The translations under genes and the position numbers were made by a program. From Symbiodinium kawagutii (lineage: Eukaryota > Sar > Dinophyceae > Suessiales > Symbiodiniaceae), in assembly GCA_009767595.1 (NCBI GenBank), contig VSDK01025410.1, positions 105,622 through 169,621 of the forward strand: DNA of 64,000 nt. The letters are read 5' to 3'. Numbering within the stretch: position 1 is the first letter of the stretch; each line of letters opens with the position of its first letter. The notes under the pieces were generated by a model. It worked only from the letters and a program-made list of their open reading frames with translations, made no database searches and was not told where the DNA came from. Positions 43,832 through 56,146 of the stretch are shown piece by piece.

Positions 43832-44480
43832 AATGAGTCAATACGAATCCTTATCAGCTGCTGATATTGTGGGCCTTGCATTAACGGTAGCTATCTACGC
43901 TCCTGGATGTTGTAGTTGGGTATGGTTAATGGGTCAATAGAGGAAGAGGTGCAACTGTAGAGCTGGGAAGGAACTACTGCACGAATGCCGCATCATATGC
44001 GCATGGAAAAGCCATTGTCAGATATAGGTCGGTATGAGTCAACACTCAACCTTTGCTTTCTGCAAGGTACCAACACTTGATTTGTAGCGCGCCAATGTTT
44101 AACATGTCTTCCCCGCTGTTTCTTTTGCTGCGGGGCGTTGCCGATGTTGGTAGCCACACCAGCTGCTGAGGTGTGATTTTGTTGGGAGAGATCCAGTTCA
44201 GCTCCACTCTACAGTGCGAACCTGCAGGCAGGGCGTCCAGCCATACTGTGTTAATACATACTTGGATACACCTGGCTGGTTGGTGGTTGAGTTCACAGTA
44301 GAAGAATCAAAACTACCAACACCAAGAGAGACTAATCATGATTAGTGAGCCAAGTGCTTATGTAATCCTGATATGATTATATCATATAGATTATGAACTA
44401 CTAGGAACTATATTGAACTACTGATCATTATATGTTAAATATCTTTGAACTCACTGATGAATGACAGGAAATATCACAAG

Positions 44481-44588
44481 CCAACTGCTCCTTGGCAACC
44501 CCTCAGCCTTTTGGTCCAGGTGTCTTAGATTCGGCTGCAAAGGCCCTGGGAGTGAACCCCGGCGCCCTACTGGGGGCGCTGCTTGCAG
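44481..44588 (+). CDS. Exon, Gly/Ala/Leu-rich
   Basis: The borders are CACAAG (weak) and CTTGCAG/GTGCAC. The frame reads ANCSLATPQPFGPGVLDSAA then KALGVNPGALLGALLAG. It is a likely late exon of the 41.3 kb gene; the hydrophobic tail could be a membrane or packing helix. Confidence 0.5.
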
Positions 44589-44779
44589 GTGCACTTGGAA
44601 GAGGGGTCATGATGAATGATGGTCTGTGGGGACTACCAATCATGGAAGATCTATATAATATGACTACATGGGATAAAGCACCCACGTTTGATGGTAAATC
44701 ACCCTCTATCAATGTTGGTTGATTTATGGTTAATGGATAAGTCCAAAATTTATGGTCAAACTGGGTGTGGTTGTTTACT

Positions 44780-45300
44780 TATGGATCCACCACTGCAAAG
44801 GATACCACTGGATTGGTGATCGAAGATGGTAGGCCTCTACCTGTCAAGGTGCCTATCCTCCCAGTTCGTTTCGGTAGGCTTCGAGACAAAGTGTAGCAGA
44901 TAAGAAGCAGTGGCTGTCTTTGGTCAGACAACTTCTGAGAACCACGGCCATTTTCTGCCACATTGGCTGCCACACCAAGCAACAACAATGTGTAGATCAT
45001 TTCACCTTGCTCAGTGCAGGAGTACTGTTTACTGTTGGCCATTAGCCTCAAACTCGTGAGATCAGATTGATGCGCTTCTTCTTTTGTGGCAAATCATGAG
45101 ACTGCTGGGTGTACTCATGAGACTGCTGTTGGTTTACTGCTTTATGCGATTCGCATTCATACGTAAGTCTGAATTGCCAGCAGGTCTTTTCAGATAGCCT
45201 TTGGTGACGAACAGTTCCACCACAACATCTCCCGCCGTCCAATTGCCCAACCGGTGTAGCGTCGTGCTGGTCACCTAACAGAAGTCTCCAAGGTAACAAG
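44780..45300 (-). CDS. Weak minus-strand open frames
   Basis: Two abutting minus frames, 90 and 83 codons, are present; the first reads GEMIYTLLLLGVAANVAENG then LLLICYTLSRSLPKR. Protein-like composition is the only support. There are no borders and no family. Confidence 0.2.
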
Positions 45301-45919
45301 ATTGAAACCGACTGTGTAGCGTCCAGGAAGTTCTACTACATGGTATACCTTGGTTTTGGAAGTTTTCTGATACTCGTAGCCCATTATTTGGAAGCTAACT
45401 CTTCACCAAACCAACTGTTCAACAGTGGTTGATGCGCTGGGATTTGGACTGGTCATCGAAATGGAGCTACCTCATGGTCCTTAGCTGACCATCATGAACC
45501 AGGTACCGACCCTTAGCGTAGTCCAGGGGCTGTTGATGAATAAACATCATATAACCACCCTATCAAAACATCAGAAAACCACCCATGAACCAGCAGAAAA
45601 CCAGCATTTGTCACCGTTATGATGCTGTCCTGTATAACCATTACATAACCGTTCCAAATCAAGCATCAAAAACCAATCATGAATAACCATCACACAATCA
45701 CTTCACCATCAAAAAACTCACAACCCTATCATTCAAAACAATAACTTTCCAATCAAGAACCATCAGATAACAATCACCTAGCCATCATATAACAACCACC
45801 TAGCCATATCATATACCACTTACCTACAGCCCTCATTCAACAAACACCTTCCCACAACCCCCAGATGTCCATGACCTGTGGCACCCTGGCGCCCGCGCCG
45901 CCACCGCCACGCTGGCGCC

Positions 45920-46032
45920 ATGGTTCGCTTCACCGTTCGGCAGCTGAGCGGCTCCACGTTGGACGTGGAGCTGGCGCCGGGATCGGTCACAGTGCAGGCC
46001 CTGAAGGCGGCGGTGGCGCGCAGGCCGCAAGG
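45920..46032 (+). CDS. First exon, N-terminal half of a Ubl domain
   Basis: The ATG opens MVRFTVRQLSGSTLDVELAP then GSVTVQALKAAVARRPQ, the beta1-beta2-helix half of a ubiquitin fold. The donor is AAGG/GTGGGA. The exon leaves two bases (GG) of a split codon that the next exon completes. Confidence 0.65.
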
Positions 46033-46072
46033 GTGGGATTGGTGGGATGGATGTTTGGGGAGGTTGTGGAAT

Positions 46073-46118
46073 GGGGGTGGTGGTGGGGGTGGGGGTGGTG
46101 GTGGTGGTGGGGGTGGGT
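46073..46118. repeat. (GGT/GGGGGT)n tract
   Basis: G-rich simple repeat on plus, inside the intron splitting the Ubl domain. It could form G-quadruplexes (inference). Confidence 0.85.
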
Positions 46119-46778
46119 GTTCATAGTTGTGTTTTTGATGTATTTTGATGTTTTTTCGTTGATTTTGTTGATGGTTACAAGATGTTTGTGAGTTTTTTTG
46201 ATGGATTGTGACAGATTTTTGCTCATGGCTATATGATGATATGATGGTTCATGTATTGTTGTTGATAGTGTTTGACTTTTTTGTGTGTTACAGTATTTTG
46301 TAGTGCTTGATGGTTGCATGATGTCATCCAGCTGCTGAGAAGTTCCCCAGCTCAGTGTGCACAACTGGTTCTCTACCACGGACAGGTAGCAACCCAACTG
46401 CCCAACTGCAGCCTTGTCAGTTGAGCATTCAACATGGTAGAAAGAATCCATAATGGCTTGTCCGTTGGTGAGTTGCTGGTTCTCATGTTTTTCTCTTGAA
46501 TATCATGCACCATGCTTGACTGTCATTGTAGATATGAACCAGGCTATACTATTTTCGGCCATCACTAACTGACTCAATCCAACTGATCAGTTGCTCGTTG
46601 AAGGACGTGGAATTCCTTCCGTTTCTGCCTTTCAACCAGTTATTAACAGTTGCTTTCATCACTAGTAATGACTATATTAATCACTAACAATAATGATGAA
46701 TCACGATTACTCACCATTGACCATCACAAGGGGGTGGCTCAACCGGTTCAACCAGTGCGCGTTTGTTGCTTCGGCCAG

Positions 46779-46849
46779 GACGAAAATCGCTACGGTGAGG
46801 CAGAAGTTGCTGCTAGGCCATGAGGTGCTGACCGATGAGGCGCCGCTCG
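46779..46849 (+). CDS. Second exon, C-terminal half of the Ubl domain
   Basis: Acceptor TCGGCCAG is followed by G plus codons reading TKIATVRQKLLLGHEVLTDE then APL, the VRQKLLLGHEVL strand-turn typical of Ubl folds (compare RLIFAGKQL of ubiquitin). The single leading G completes the GG left by exon one. A GTGTCT donor is at 46850; the frame also stays open into a further GC-rich stretch to 46947. Confidence 0.6.
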
Positions 46850-46949
46850 GTGTCTCAACGGGGGCGGGAACTGCGGGGAGCCGTGGAGCCGGGGTGCTGT
46901 GGCAAGCGATTTGGAGCTGCAAGGCGTGGCCAAGCTGCCCAGCTATGGT

Positions 46950-48690
46950 GGGTTCATGTTTCAATTTCGTTTGGATATGGCAATTTAGCTATTAGGAACA
47001 TGGAAACTAGTTTGGGATAGCTGTAATTGGCAACTGGTGGGTTGAACTATGTAGCTATAATCAATATTTGGATATACTCTTTGGCAATTTAGCTATTGGG
47101 AACACTAGCTGCACTTGACATCGCAATCGTTCCGTTTAGCTGACTGGATACTCCACCATTTGGCAAGTAGATCTTGGGTCCAGCCAGCTAATTGTAATGA
47201 CCGGAGATACATCAAGACCCTGTAGCCCTGCTGTTCGCAGAAGCATCCACGGGGTTGGGATGGGACAGTCCTTCGTTCCCATGTCTCACTGACGATCGGC
47301 CATTGGTTATAATCCTTTGTTTATCAACCACAAATCGATAACCATTACAGATACTAACCATTATATTCATGTTATTAAGCATTGGTGGTCAACCATTGGT
47401 GATGCTTGGTCAAGCACATAGATGGACTGTCGCTGGGATCAGATTCTCTTAGCAGAAGGGTGTAGTAGCAATCGAAAAATGGTGCAGCTGAAGAACAGCA
47501 GGATTCAATTTTGAATTGATGGGGACCAACACGCTCAGCTAATTTATAGGACTTAAAAAGGAAGAAGCACTCATCATAGAGCAACTGAGCGAAGTGTGGT
47601 GAAACGAAGAAAAGATACGAAAAACATGTTATATGACATTTACATTCACGAACTATTCATGACGTTCATGCCTTGTAGTTTTCAGCTCTTTTTGGTGCAA
47701 ATTCATAACCCTAACAAAGCCCAGTTTACAACAGCCACTCTCTTGAAGTTGTTGCTGCTTGTTGACCCTTTGGCTTTAGATATGTTTTTGACATAGCCGC
47801 AAGGCATTATGAGTCGGATGGCTCGTTGTTGGCTGCAGCTTTGAGGCTTTGATATCTACATTGATATGTATCTCTTTTGTTGTCAGCACCTTTCGTATGG
47901 AAATCGGATAGCTTGTACGATATGTGATATTTGCATGTATATGACATCGTTATTGATATATTCATGTGAGTGTGTTTAACCATGATTCTTGTTGGGCATC
48001 TCAAGTTGTATCTGCTCAGCATGGTTTGCACTCTGACGATCACCAATTCTCCCGGCTGTACAGCGTTCCCCTTATTGTCGGTTGTTCATAGTAGTTGTCA
48101 CCAGTCAACCATTGCCATCAACCATATCGACTACTCAGTTGCTATGCACGGATGTTGGTTATTCCCAATGTGCTCAAGGCAACTTGTTCTACGTAGTCTC
48201 ACCTGGTGCTAGTCGAACATGGTGATTTCTTTTGCCAATGATGTTCTAGGGAGTTGCTATCACCACTGTTGAACCACCAGCGATGTTTGGCCATCGTTGA
48301 CGTTTCTTACGTTGTCAATTAGTCAATCATTGTTTTTGTGAGTGGCAAATACTACCATTGATCATCAATGATCAATGGCGTCGATCATCTACCATGCATG
48401 GCCAACATTGTACGTTATTAATGGCAACGATACTAGTGGGCCATGTAGAAAGCACGTTATTATACTTAATTTATATTGATAGTTACATCTTGGCCACTGA
48501 CTGAACCACTAGTTTGTGGATTGTCGCGGCTTTCGATTCATTATTAATCCGTATGAACCCATTCTAGCAATTGTCAACCATTAATGACCCATCATTGACC
48601 CATCATTGGCCCATTCTGAAGACTTAAATCACCATGATTCCAGGATGAACCATTGATTCACCGTTCCTAAACATTCATTGTTGAAGATCA
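46950..48690. other. Intron-like stretch
   Basis: No convincing exon. AT-rich, with short unrelated open frames only. Confidence 0.45.
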
Positions 48691-48828
48691 CTTGCCACCA
48701 ATGAACCCCCGTCTCGAGAAGTCTCGCCCCCCTTCGACGCACCCATTAGGGCGCCTTCGCCCCAAGGATCGCTCGATCTGCCGAAAGCTCAGCCCTGGAA
48801 GTTCTTCTCGTCTGCAGTCGTTCGTGCA
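48691..48828 (+). CDS. Exon, proline/serine-rich
   Basis: The best frame reads NEPPSREVSPPFDAPIRAPS, then GSLDLPKAQPWKFFSSAVVR, closed by TAG at 48829. Probably a linker between the Ubl head and the propeller. Borders are uncertain, and two other frames are open. Confidence 0.4.
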
Positions 48829-49189
48829 GCTTAGTGACGCACAGATACACGCACACGAGCGTCACTTGGATCACGCGCGTGTCTGCAGATTCGGTGGAAG
48901 TCAGTAGATACGGGTTGGACAACATCAATCGTGGAAGGTCTTCACCTCCGGAGTAGGGCGCTACTGGTACCTTCCATGGGCAAAATTTTGTAAGTGTTTT
49001 GAATTGGAAACCGATCCGATTTCTGGGTGACCTTCTGGATGCAAGGCTTGAGTCAAGCGGTGACAGGACAACAATATTCTATTATATGATCTGAATCATT
49101 GTGAACCAATGAAGACACCTGGTAGCAGCCATCTTAGATGACTAAGTACATCTCATCTCATTGCCAGCTAGTAAGAAACTGTTCTACCT

Positions 49190-49302
49190 ACATGGTGGTT
49201 TCTTAAAATGGGGGTACCCCCAAAACATCCACCATTATCTAGTTGTTTATAGTTATAAACCAACCATTTTTGAGGGTTCCCTATTTTGAGAAGGACCCAC
49301 AT
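49190..49302. mobile_element. Family 1 TIR element
   Basis: ATGGTGGTTTCTTAAAATGG at the left and CCCTATTTTGAGAAGGACCC at the right, about 112 bp, in an intron. Confidence 0.8.
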
Positions 49303-49386
49303 CCATTCTTTGCGCCTAGACCATGTTTTTTTGTAGGCAAGGAAAATACTCAACGTAAATGTCGACATGACTCGAGGGACAGCACA

Positions 49387-49512
49387 GTGCAACCGGCCGG
49401 TTGGTTGCTACATGGGGCAGTGAACTCATCCCCGGTTCCCCTGGACCCCGGCGACGTGGTTCCCCCATGGGCTTCACCGCAGCGGGTTCCCAATGGCTTC
49501 ACTGGGAAACAA
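49387..49512 (+). CDS. Possible exon
   Basis: After ACAGCACAG the frame ATGRLVATWGSELIPGSPGP, then SPMGFTAAGSQWLHWE, looks like a propeller edge. A second frame (NSSPVPLDPGDVVPPW) is also open. Borders are not clear. Confidence 0.3.
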
Positions 49513-49986
49513 TATTGAAACCGATGAATCGATCTTATTCAAAAGGTGAGAATGGAGGTTCCATTGTATCATTAGATGGGCTGTGTATTTGTTTAGTGTT
49601 TCTATAGCTTTGAGCCTAACTCATAGTGGATGTCGTCTTTATACCTCAGACGTTGGACATTCCTGGATTGATGGGAAAGCCTTGCAGATGTTACAGATGT
49701 CAATGACACTCGATACATCACCAGCTATCAGTGACCATCGCATGATTATCACTGTTGTTTCCCAATTTGAACTGATGCGGTTTGGCAGCACCGTGGAGGG
49801 GTGATGTGGGTCTCAGAATAGGGAACTGTCGGAAGCACCACAACAACATGTTCAATCTATATCAGATGATGTTGAGGGTTCCATCAATGACATCAATATC
49901 ATCCCAACATTAGGATGTTCATGAACATTGTCAATGAACACCTCAAAATGTCTCAAAGTAATCGTAATCTTATCATTACCTATGAT

Positions 49987-50107
49987 TGTTACCCTCCGGT
50001 AAACTAACCTGGCAATGGATTTTGGTCATATTTTGTAGTGAAACCCTAGGAAAACACCAATAAATGGTGGATTTTCCATCACCAGGTTAGTTTACCAGAG
50101 GGTAACC
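49987..50107. mobile_element. Family 3 TIR element (cleanest copy)
   Basis: GTTACCCTCCGGTAAACTAA at the left is mirrored by TTAGTTTACCAGAGGGTAAC at the right. The arms are about 38 bp with few mismatches, and the total is about 120 bp. No coding capacity. Confidence 0.85.
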
Positions 50108-50218
50108 ATGATTGTTTAACCATCACTATTCAACATTATCAATTATCACTAGCATGTTTACTTGGTCATCAACATCATCCCAACATCAGAAGCATCCCAT
50201 TTGTGAGTCTCATCACAG

Positions 50219-50380
50219 CCATTGCGAGTCGAGGAAGCCGCCATTTGGGACGCAGACCAAGATGCTACGACCCTGCTACGACCCAGCTTTCCCAAAGAAA
50301 GCGAGGCCCAGTTCCAACAGGTCTGTGATGCTTGGTGGCGGGGGCTGCGAGACGCGAGTTTTGTGTTGCCAGCCCTTCAT
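50219..50380 (+). CDS. Exon, acidic/aromatic
   Basis: Acceptor CTCATCACAG starts a frame reading PLRVEEAAIWDADQDATTLL then FQQVCDAWWRGLRDASFVLP, closed by TGA at 50388. Strong coding character. The donor is not fixed. Confidence 0.55.
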
Positions 50381-51205
50381 TGATCCTGAAGGCTTGGCGT
50401 CAGGTACACCAACCTGGTGCACCTGCCATGCCCCTTCAGTGGAAGGGGTTTTTCATTGGCCAAGATCTCCAGGATCAAAATTAGGGCATTGTTGACCATG
50501 AACATTGTCACCATGTTCAACCATCCTTAGTCCAGTACAGAAATGCCAAGTCACTGAAAGGATTACGGAAGCTGAAGTCACTACAGGATATCAAACACAT
50601 GGCAAGGAGACCTCTTGAGGGATCTGTGACGATGGCTTTTAATACTGGCTGTGGGTTTGGGTCCCGGCTGGTGCCTGACGGCTCAGCCCGGTAGACTATA
50701 TAGATATTCCTCACAAAGACACGATATGGGACTGTTCATTGGTATGGCTTTCCCTAAGACTCCCATGTTGGAATAATTGAATGCTGATTGATGGAAATTG
50801 CTTGTTTTCTGGATGTTTCTGGTTAATTCTTAATGTTGATGGGTATCAGCGGAGCGAGTCAATGATATCACCGCGGGCAAATGTTCAGCCTGAAATAAAT
50901 GGTGCCAGCTTGAATTCCCACACTTGTGTGAACCAGAAGCGCTATGTCAACGTCAACTTTGGAAATCACACGGTACGGAAATTGACTCTGTTTAGGGCTG
51001 CCACACGGAGTAGATGTCAGCAGTGGTTGATCCACCGAAGCTCGCCCCGCAAAGAGTAGCGTCATCTTAACCAGCGCTGGATCCATCTTCGGTTCTGGGA
51101 GTGTAGGATTGTGTATACCTATATGTGCGCATGTAAATTCAGGCACGTTAAAAGCTGCCCATATAGAAGATCCTTTGAAGTAGAGGAAGCTTTCCTGCTG
51201 AACAG

Positions 51206-51424
51206 CTGAGGATGCCATGTATTTGGACGACGGGGAACTGTACACCTTGTTGACCACGGGAGAACTAGACACCAAATATCAGCTGGAGCTGTGGCGCTAT
51301 GGAGCTTCGAAGTTGATGCAAAGATTTGAACTGCCTGTCTCGTGGCTGGAGGAGCCTCTAGGGCAGGTTTCAGCAAAACTTTGTGGAAGAAAGGTTCAAG
51401 ATGTTCAAGTCTGTTGGATTTCCG
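51206..51424 (+). CDS. Exon, WD40-like blade
   Basis: GCTGAACAG and GTAAGC bound 219 nt. The frame includes MYLDDGELYTLLTTGELDTK, then QLELWRYGASKLMQRFELP. The pattern DDGELY.L...G......LELWR is a WD40/propeller strand set. The donor is canonical. Confidence 0.65.
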
Positions 51425-51869
51425 GTAAGCCGTCAACCACATTTTTTTGGGGGGGGCGGAAAAGCAGCCGTTGCAAAAAGAGGGAGATACAAAATGAGAC
51501 CAAAGATGAGGAACAGGTTGTTTTGACTCACTGTGTTGCCTCCCTGTCAGGACAGGTATCAAATGGTATCAAGAAGCTTTGTGAGTGACTTTACCGAACT
51601 GGTTGATCAACCAACTTGTCACTGAATGCTGTGAAGACAACGGTTGATCAATGGTTTATAATAGCAGATTATAAGGGCTAGTAGTAGGGATTATGATGAT
51701 TGAGAATCACAAATGGTTTCTAAGAGACGATTATAGTGGTTAATTAAGACTAGGGATTTATGACCAAAAAAACATGGCTAAACAACCACTATTATGGTTG
51801 GTTGATAAATTGTCAATAATAGGGGATGATAAGCAAGGATAGGGGATATACCAACTTCATGATCCATGT

Positions 51870-51984
51870 GTGTGTGTTTCTCCAAAGGGCGGTACCCCAA
51901 AGCCCCAAAGTTTTGCTTGGCTTAGCACCATGAACGATTTATCCAAAGGATGATTTGGGTCCCCCATTTTGAGAAACACTCATA
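51870..51984. mobile_element. Family 1 element, diverged
   Basis: GTGTGTTTCTCCAAAGGGCG at the left, CCCCCATTTTGAGAAACACT at the right. Preceded by a fragment of the composite family 2 left module (51790-51860). Confidence 0.6.
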
Positions 51985-52355
51985 CTATACACTGTGTTTC
52001 ATTTGGTGAAGACATAAATCTCCTGAAACTACTGAGAAATCATATCAGTTTTTTGAATTTGATGTTTCTTGTGGCGCATTCCAGCCACCAGTCGTTGGGA
52101 CAGCAAGTCGGCAGGTGGAGTCTGTCATGGCTTCCTTGCCCTGAGAACTGACCGATGTGGCACAAGATTCCACTGGTCACTTTCCACTGCTGAAATGGAG
52201 TCTTCATCATTGCAGTTTCCCACTACTACACATGCATACCCATTCAATATTCTTAAGGTTTGTGAAGATTAACGGAGTTTTGGTTTTCTGATCAAAGTAT
52301 ATACGCACAAAAAGTGTACACATGTTATATGTTCATCATATGTTGCCCCCAAAAG

Positions 52356-52533
52356 CTACGCTCCAGTTTGGGTCGCGACTCTCAACTCAGGTCTGTTGAC
52401 AGTCGCTTCTCTCCTGATGGCGCCTTGGTCTTGGCTCAGTCCATGGGCGATATCCTGATGTGGCGCACGCTCACAGGGGAGCCGCACATGACAGCGGATG
52501 CTCGACTGCACCAGCTCGACTTCGCTATAGCTG
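52356..52533 (+). CDS. Exon, WD40-like blade
   Basis: After AAAAG (or CTCAG at 52390) the frame reads SVDSRFSPDGALVLAQSMGD then ILMWRTLTGEPHMTADARLH. FSPDG.L.......ILMW is a clear WD40 strand core. A GTGGTT donor is proposed at 52534; the frame stays open to 52646. Confidence 0.6.
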
Positions 52534-52649
52534 GTGGTTTGGGGGGAGTCCAGGAGTGGCCAAGGGGTCGCTCTATCCCTTCCAAGGGGAGCGAGGCCAG
52601 GAGCTACCAGGAGTGGTGTAACCAGATGGTAGATACTGATGAATGATAC

Positions 52650-54222
52650 TAGTTTATAGCTACTAGTATCGAAAATAGTTATGAGTGACTGATCAACGAT
52701 AATTGATATGGATTTCTTGATTGGTTAATGATTGATGATGATTCCACTGGTTGATGATTCCATGGTAAATGACGTGATTCATTGCAGAAAAGTCATGGTT
52801 CTGACTGGTGAATGTATAGCTGGTGACCATGATGATGTGAATGATCATGGCTACTGGTTGAAGCTCATGAGTGGCCATGATGCGCTGAATGATGCGCCAG
52901 TGGCTGATGACAATTGTCCATAACTTCTCATGGTTGATGACAAGTGGTTAGTTGCAATATGTTGCAGTTGGTTAATGGCAATTGGTTAATGCACATTGAT
53001 TGATGACAATTGGTTAATGCACATTGGTTAATGGCAATGGGTTAATGACAATGGTTTAATGACAGTGGTAACCATGACAGTGGTTATGACAATTATAATG
53101 GTCCATACTTGGTTCTGAACCATTGACTAATTTTGTGTTCACTGACTGTTATGACAGTAGATAAAGGTTCAGAAACCTGGTCAATAGCAATGGCTACGCA
53201 AGCTAGTCCACAGGTTGATGATCTATGATCAGCCATTGATGAACTCGGGGGTAGTGGTTGATCAAGATCCCGTTTTTTTTGAACTATCAATACATGCAGA
53301 AGGGTTCAGGATGTGTTCTTGTAAGGGGTTTCTTTGGGCCAAAAAGATATTGGTCCACATTACAATAATGATCTGCCTGATATGATATAACTGTCAAACT
53401 GACATGGTGACATTACCAGCGTGCAGGAACCATATATAAGAATCAAATGAACCCATTCTTGTCACGTCTCTTCAGCGGGTCCATGTGCTCAGCACCCAAA
53501 GCTATGGCGCAACATGATCAAGCCTATCTTTCTATCGTTGTAGGTTAAGCCTATCATATCTTCATATGCTTGTGGGCCGGCTGGGTACCCCTGGCTCTTC
53601 GCATTCCCAGTTGCTGTCGTCAAGGTGTTGGGATCATCTACCCATAGATTTGGGATGGTGGGACGTCACCATATACTGGAATATCCCCAATTTGTGTTGG
53701 TTATTCTCAGCTATTATCAAGCATTCATAGTGACTAAGCAGCTTATCGACCACTAATGAACCAGCTATATGAACCATTATAAGCTATTTTTGACCAGCAA
53801 ATCAACCATCATAATCACTAACCATTATGGAGAAATTATAGTCACCGACACCACTGTACATGTGCCATTATAGTCACTAACCATTGGTTGGTTGTTCTTG
53901 CGCTTACGATCATTTAGCTGGTCTCAACTCGGTACAATCACGGAGAATTCTCGGTGTCGCCAGGTAGCCTACAATCGATTGTCATGTATGCGCAGTTGGC
54001 AATTGCTCTACTTTACCGTATGCGCAGTGTGCCTACAGGTATGCTACTTAATTACTGCATAGGTGTTTATCTCTCTCTCTCTATGTATATATAGATATCA
54101 AAATACATTAATAGAGATATTATTTTGATTTCAGGTAGAAGCTGGAAAGGTGCATGTCATATATGTATACATAGATACCTACACTGCATACAATCATAGA
54201 GACACACCATGCATTTCTACAG
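52650..54222. other. Intron-like stretch
   Basis: TTGATGACAATGGTTAATG-type repeats run at 52920-53080. A possible small exon near 53475-53520 follows CTCTTCAG (RVHVLSTQSYGAT). Otherwise nothing convincing. Confidence 0.4.
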
Positions 54223-54384
54223 GTGGTGGCCTGCACAGGGTCGCGCCCAGAGACGCGCCAGGATGGTTCCGAATGGTCTGGTACTGTGCTCTCGATGTCT
54301 CTGTGGCAAATGGTGCTGCACAGTCCTAGATCTTTGACAGAACCGTCTGGTACAGCCATTGGTGTCTGGGATCCTTGGAGATTA
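54223..54384 (+). CDS. Exon, propeller-like
   Basis: CATTTCTACAG starts a frame reading VVACTGSRPETRQDGSEWSG, then SLTEPSGTAIGVWDPWRL to a stop at 54384. SGTAIGVWDPW looks like the end of a WD40 blade. The minus frame is also long but less characteristic. The donor is unresolved. Confidence 0.45.
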
Positions 54385-55160
54385 TGATCTTTATTCTGAT
54401 TTTTCCGGTGTTCCTTTGGTCTCGTTCTTGGGTGCTGTACCAGAAAAATCGCTTCATTGTGCAAGATGCTTGATTAACTTAAGATAACGACTTCACAATC
54501 TGATGTGATTGACTTTTGTCGTGAGGACAACAAGTAAATTAGATCTTGTAAATTGACATCGCTGATTGGCTCCGCCATACGGGTTTATTTTGACATTTTT
54601 CTTTTTCCCCACTACTGCTCCAGCCTTCAATACATGAACACGACCCCCCATTTCATCACTGAGTGGATTTTAGTAAAAGGGAACCCTCGCAACAAACGCA
54701 AACCCCTATTTTGATCAAATCTACTCTCCGTCTTTAAAGAATCAGAGATTACAAAAGCAAAACACTGTAAAACAATTCCAAACTCGATGGTTCGTGGCTT
54801 CCCTTACAACAAACCAATTTTTTGGAGCTACTCCAGCAATCCAGCAACCTCAGTATCAGCCAGAATGATCTACTCGTATTTTAATTGACAGGCGTGAGGT
54901 GAAACCCATTTTGGAGCATTGGCAATGGATTTCCTCAGTGGTTGTCCATTCACACGACTAAAAGGTAGACTCTAAAAGACAGAAACAAATATATGGCATT
55001 CTGAACCAGGGTTCATGGATTTGTTTTTGTTGATAAAAGAAAGAAACCAACTGCTACTGTGAATCAGAATGATCAACTCCAAAGGATTGGACATCCGCAG
55101 TGGGAACAATTCTTGGGTGTCCAAACCCGCCTTTTGTGACCGGTTCCGATGGCATTTCAG

Positions 55161-55272
55161 GGTTTGACATAGTAACCACACGGTCGGCGGTGGCGGAAGT
55201 TTCCAGAATAAGGAGCCTACAGGAGGAGAGAGTTGTTGGAAATAAAGTGACGCTTCAGATGATGTTGAGCCG
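55161..55272 (+). CDS. Exon, unknown, possibly propeller
   Basis: GGCATTTCAG and a GTGATC donor bound 112 nt. The frame reads FDIVTTRSAVAEVSRIRSLQ then EERVVGNKVTLQMMLS. The splice pair supports it. Confidence 0.45.
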
Positions 55273-55338
55273 GTGATCACCATAGCCCATCATGGGGATG
55301 TTCAGCAGCCAGTGGAAACTACTGCTTGCCACTAGCAG

Positions 55339-55521
55339 TTCCCGTTTCCACTGGTGCTACTTTCTTCTGGCCGCGAGCTGTGTGAGGATTATCGCCGAGG
55401 GCAACAACAGCAGACCTTGGAGGTGTTGAAGGAATTCTCCGCTGGTCAAACGCGGGCACTGGAGTCGCATTCTGGCGCCTACATCGCCCTTTGGTCCTAC
55501 TCGCAGGCGTTTCGCGCAGCG
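55339..55521 (+). CDS. Exon, WD40-like
   Basis: CCACTAGCAG and a GTTTTT donor. The frame reads FPFPLVLLSSGRELCEDYRR, then SHSGAYIALWSYSQAFRAA. SGAYIALWSY resembles a WD40 d-strand. It lies about 300 bp before the duplicated segment. Confidence 0.5.
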
Positions 55522-55824
55522 GTTTTTTGTCGTTGTCGGAGTGTGGCCGTGATGGCTACAGATCATGTTTGTTTAGATTGCATGGTGATGTTGCTGGACT
55601 GACGTTTTTTTTTGTTAATGTTGCTTCTTGTTGTTGTTGCTGGTGGTGGTGGTAGTGGTGATGGTGGTGGCTCTACTGGCAGTGCTTCTGTTGGTCTTGT
55701 TGTTGCTGCTCCGTTGATCTCTCAGACTGACTGATGCTGCTGTGTTTGTTTTTTTTTTTTTTTTCTGATGTTTTTCATCCCTAGCATTGTTGCTATGTCC
55801 CAAGGCCGACAAGCCGTGTGTGTG

Positions 55825-56146
55825 TGTGTGTGAGAGCACCACCCGTATCTAGAGATAAGTAGTGTCAATGTTTACGCAGGGGGCCATCCCTCTCATCACT
55901 GGTGGATGGCCAACGAAGAGGCCAGTGATGAGAGCTGGAAACGTACCTGCAGTGCCGCTCCTGGGCGCCGGCGTGCGCAGCTGGGGGGCACATGACTAAT
56001 CAACAGGGAATTCCCCTCATCTGATCACAATCACCTTCATCCTCTCATCGCCAATTTGGCTTCCGTGTCTATGATGACACTATCCGGCGGGTCGTATAAA
56101 TATTCCATACTGGTAGCATGTGACCCATTCGGTCTTTCAAGTGTGT
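55825..56146. repeat. 322-bp direct repeat, copy 1
   Basis: It matches 56665-56986 with only about five substitutions and an 840-bp offset. It includes TGTTTACGCAG followed by a GC-rich stretch open in two frames (GAIPLITGGWPTKRPVMRAG or GHPSHHWWMANEEASDESWK), so an exon may have been duplicated. Confidence 0.9.

Noticed and set aside
55615-55842. 75-codon minus frame rich in Thr, Asn and Lys
   Set aside because: It spans a T-run and TTG/GGT simple repeats.
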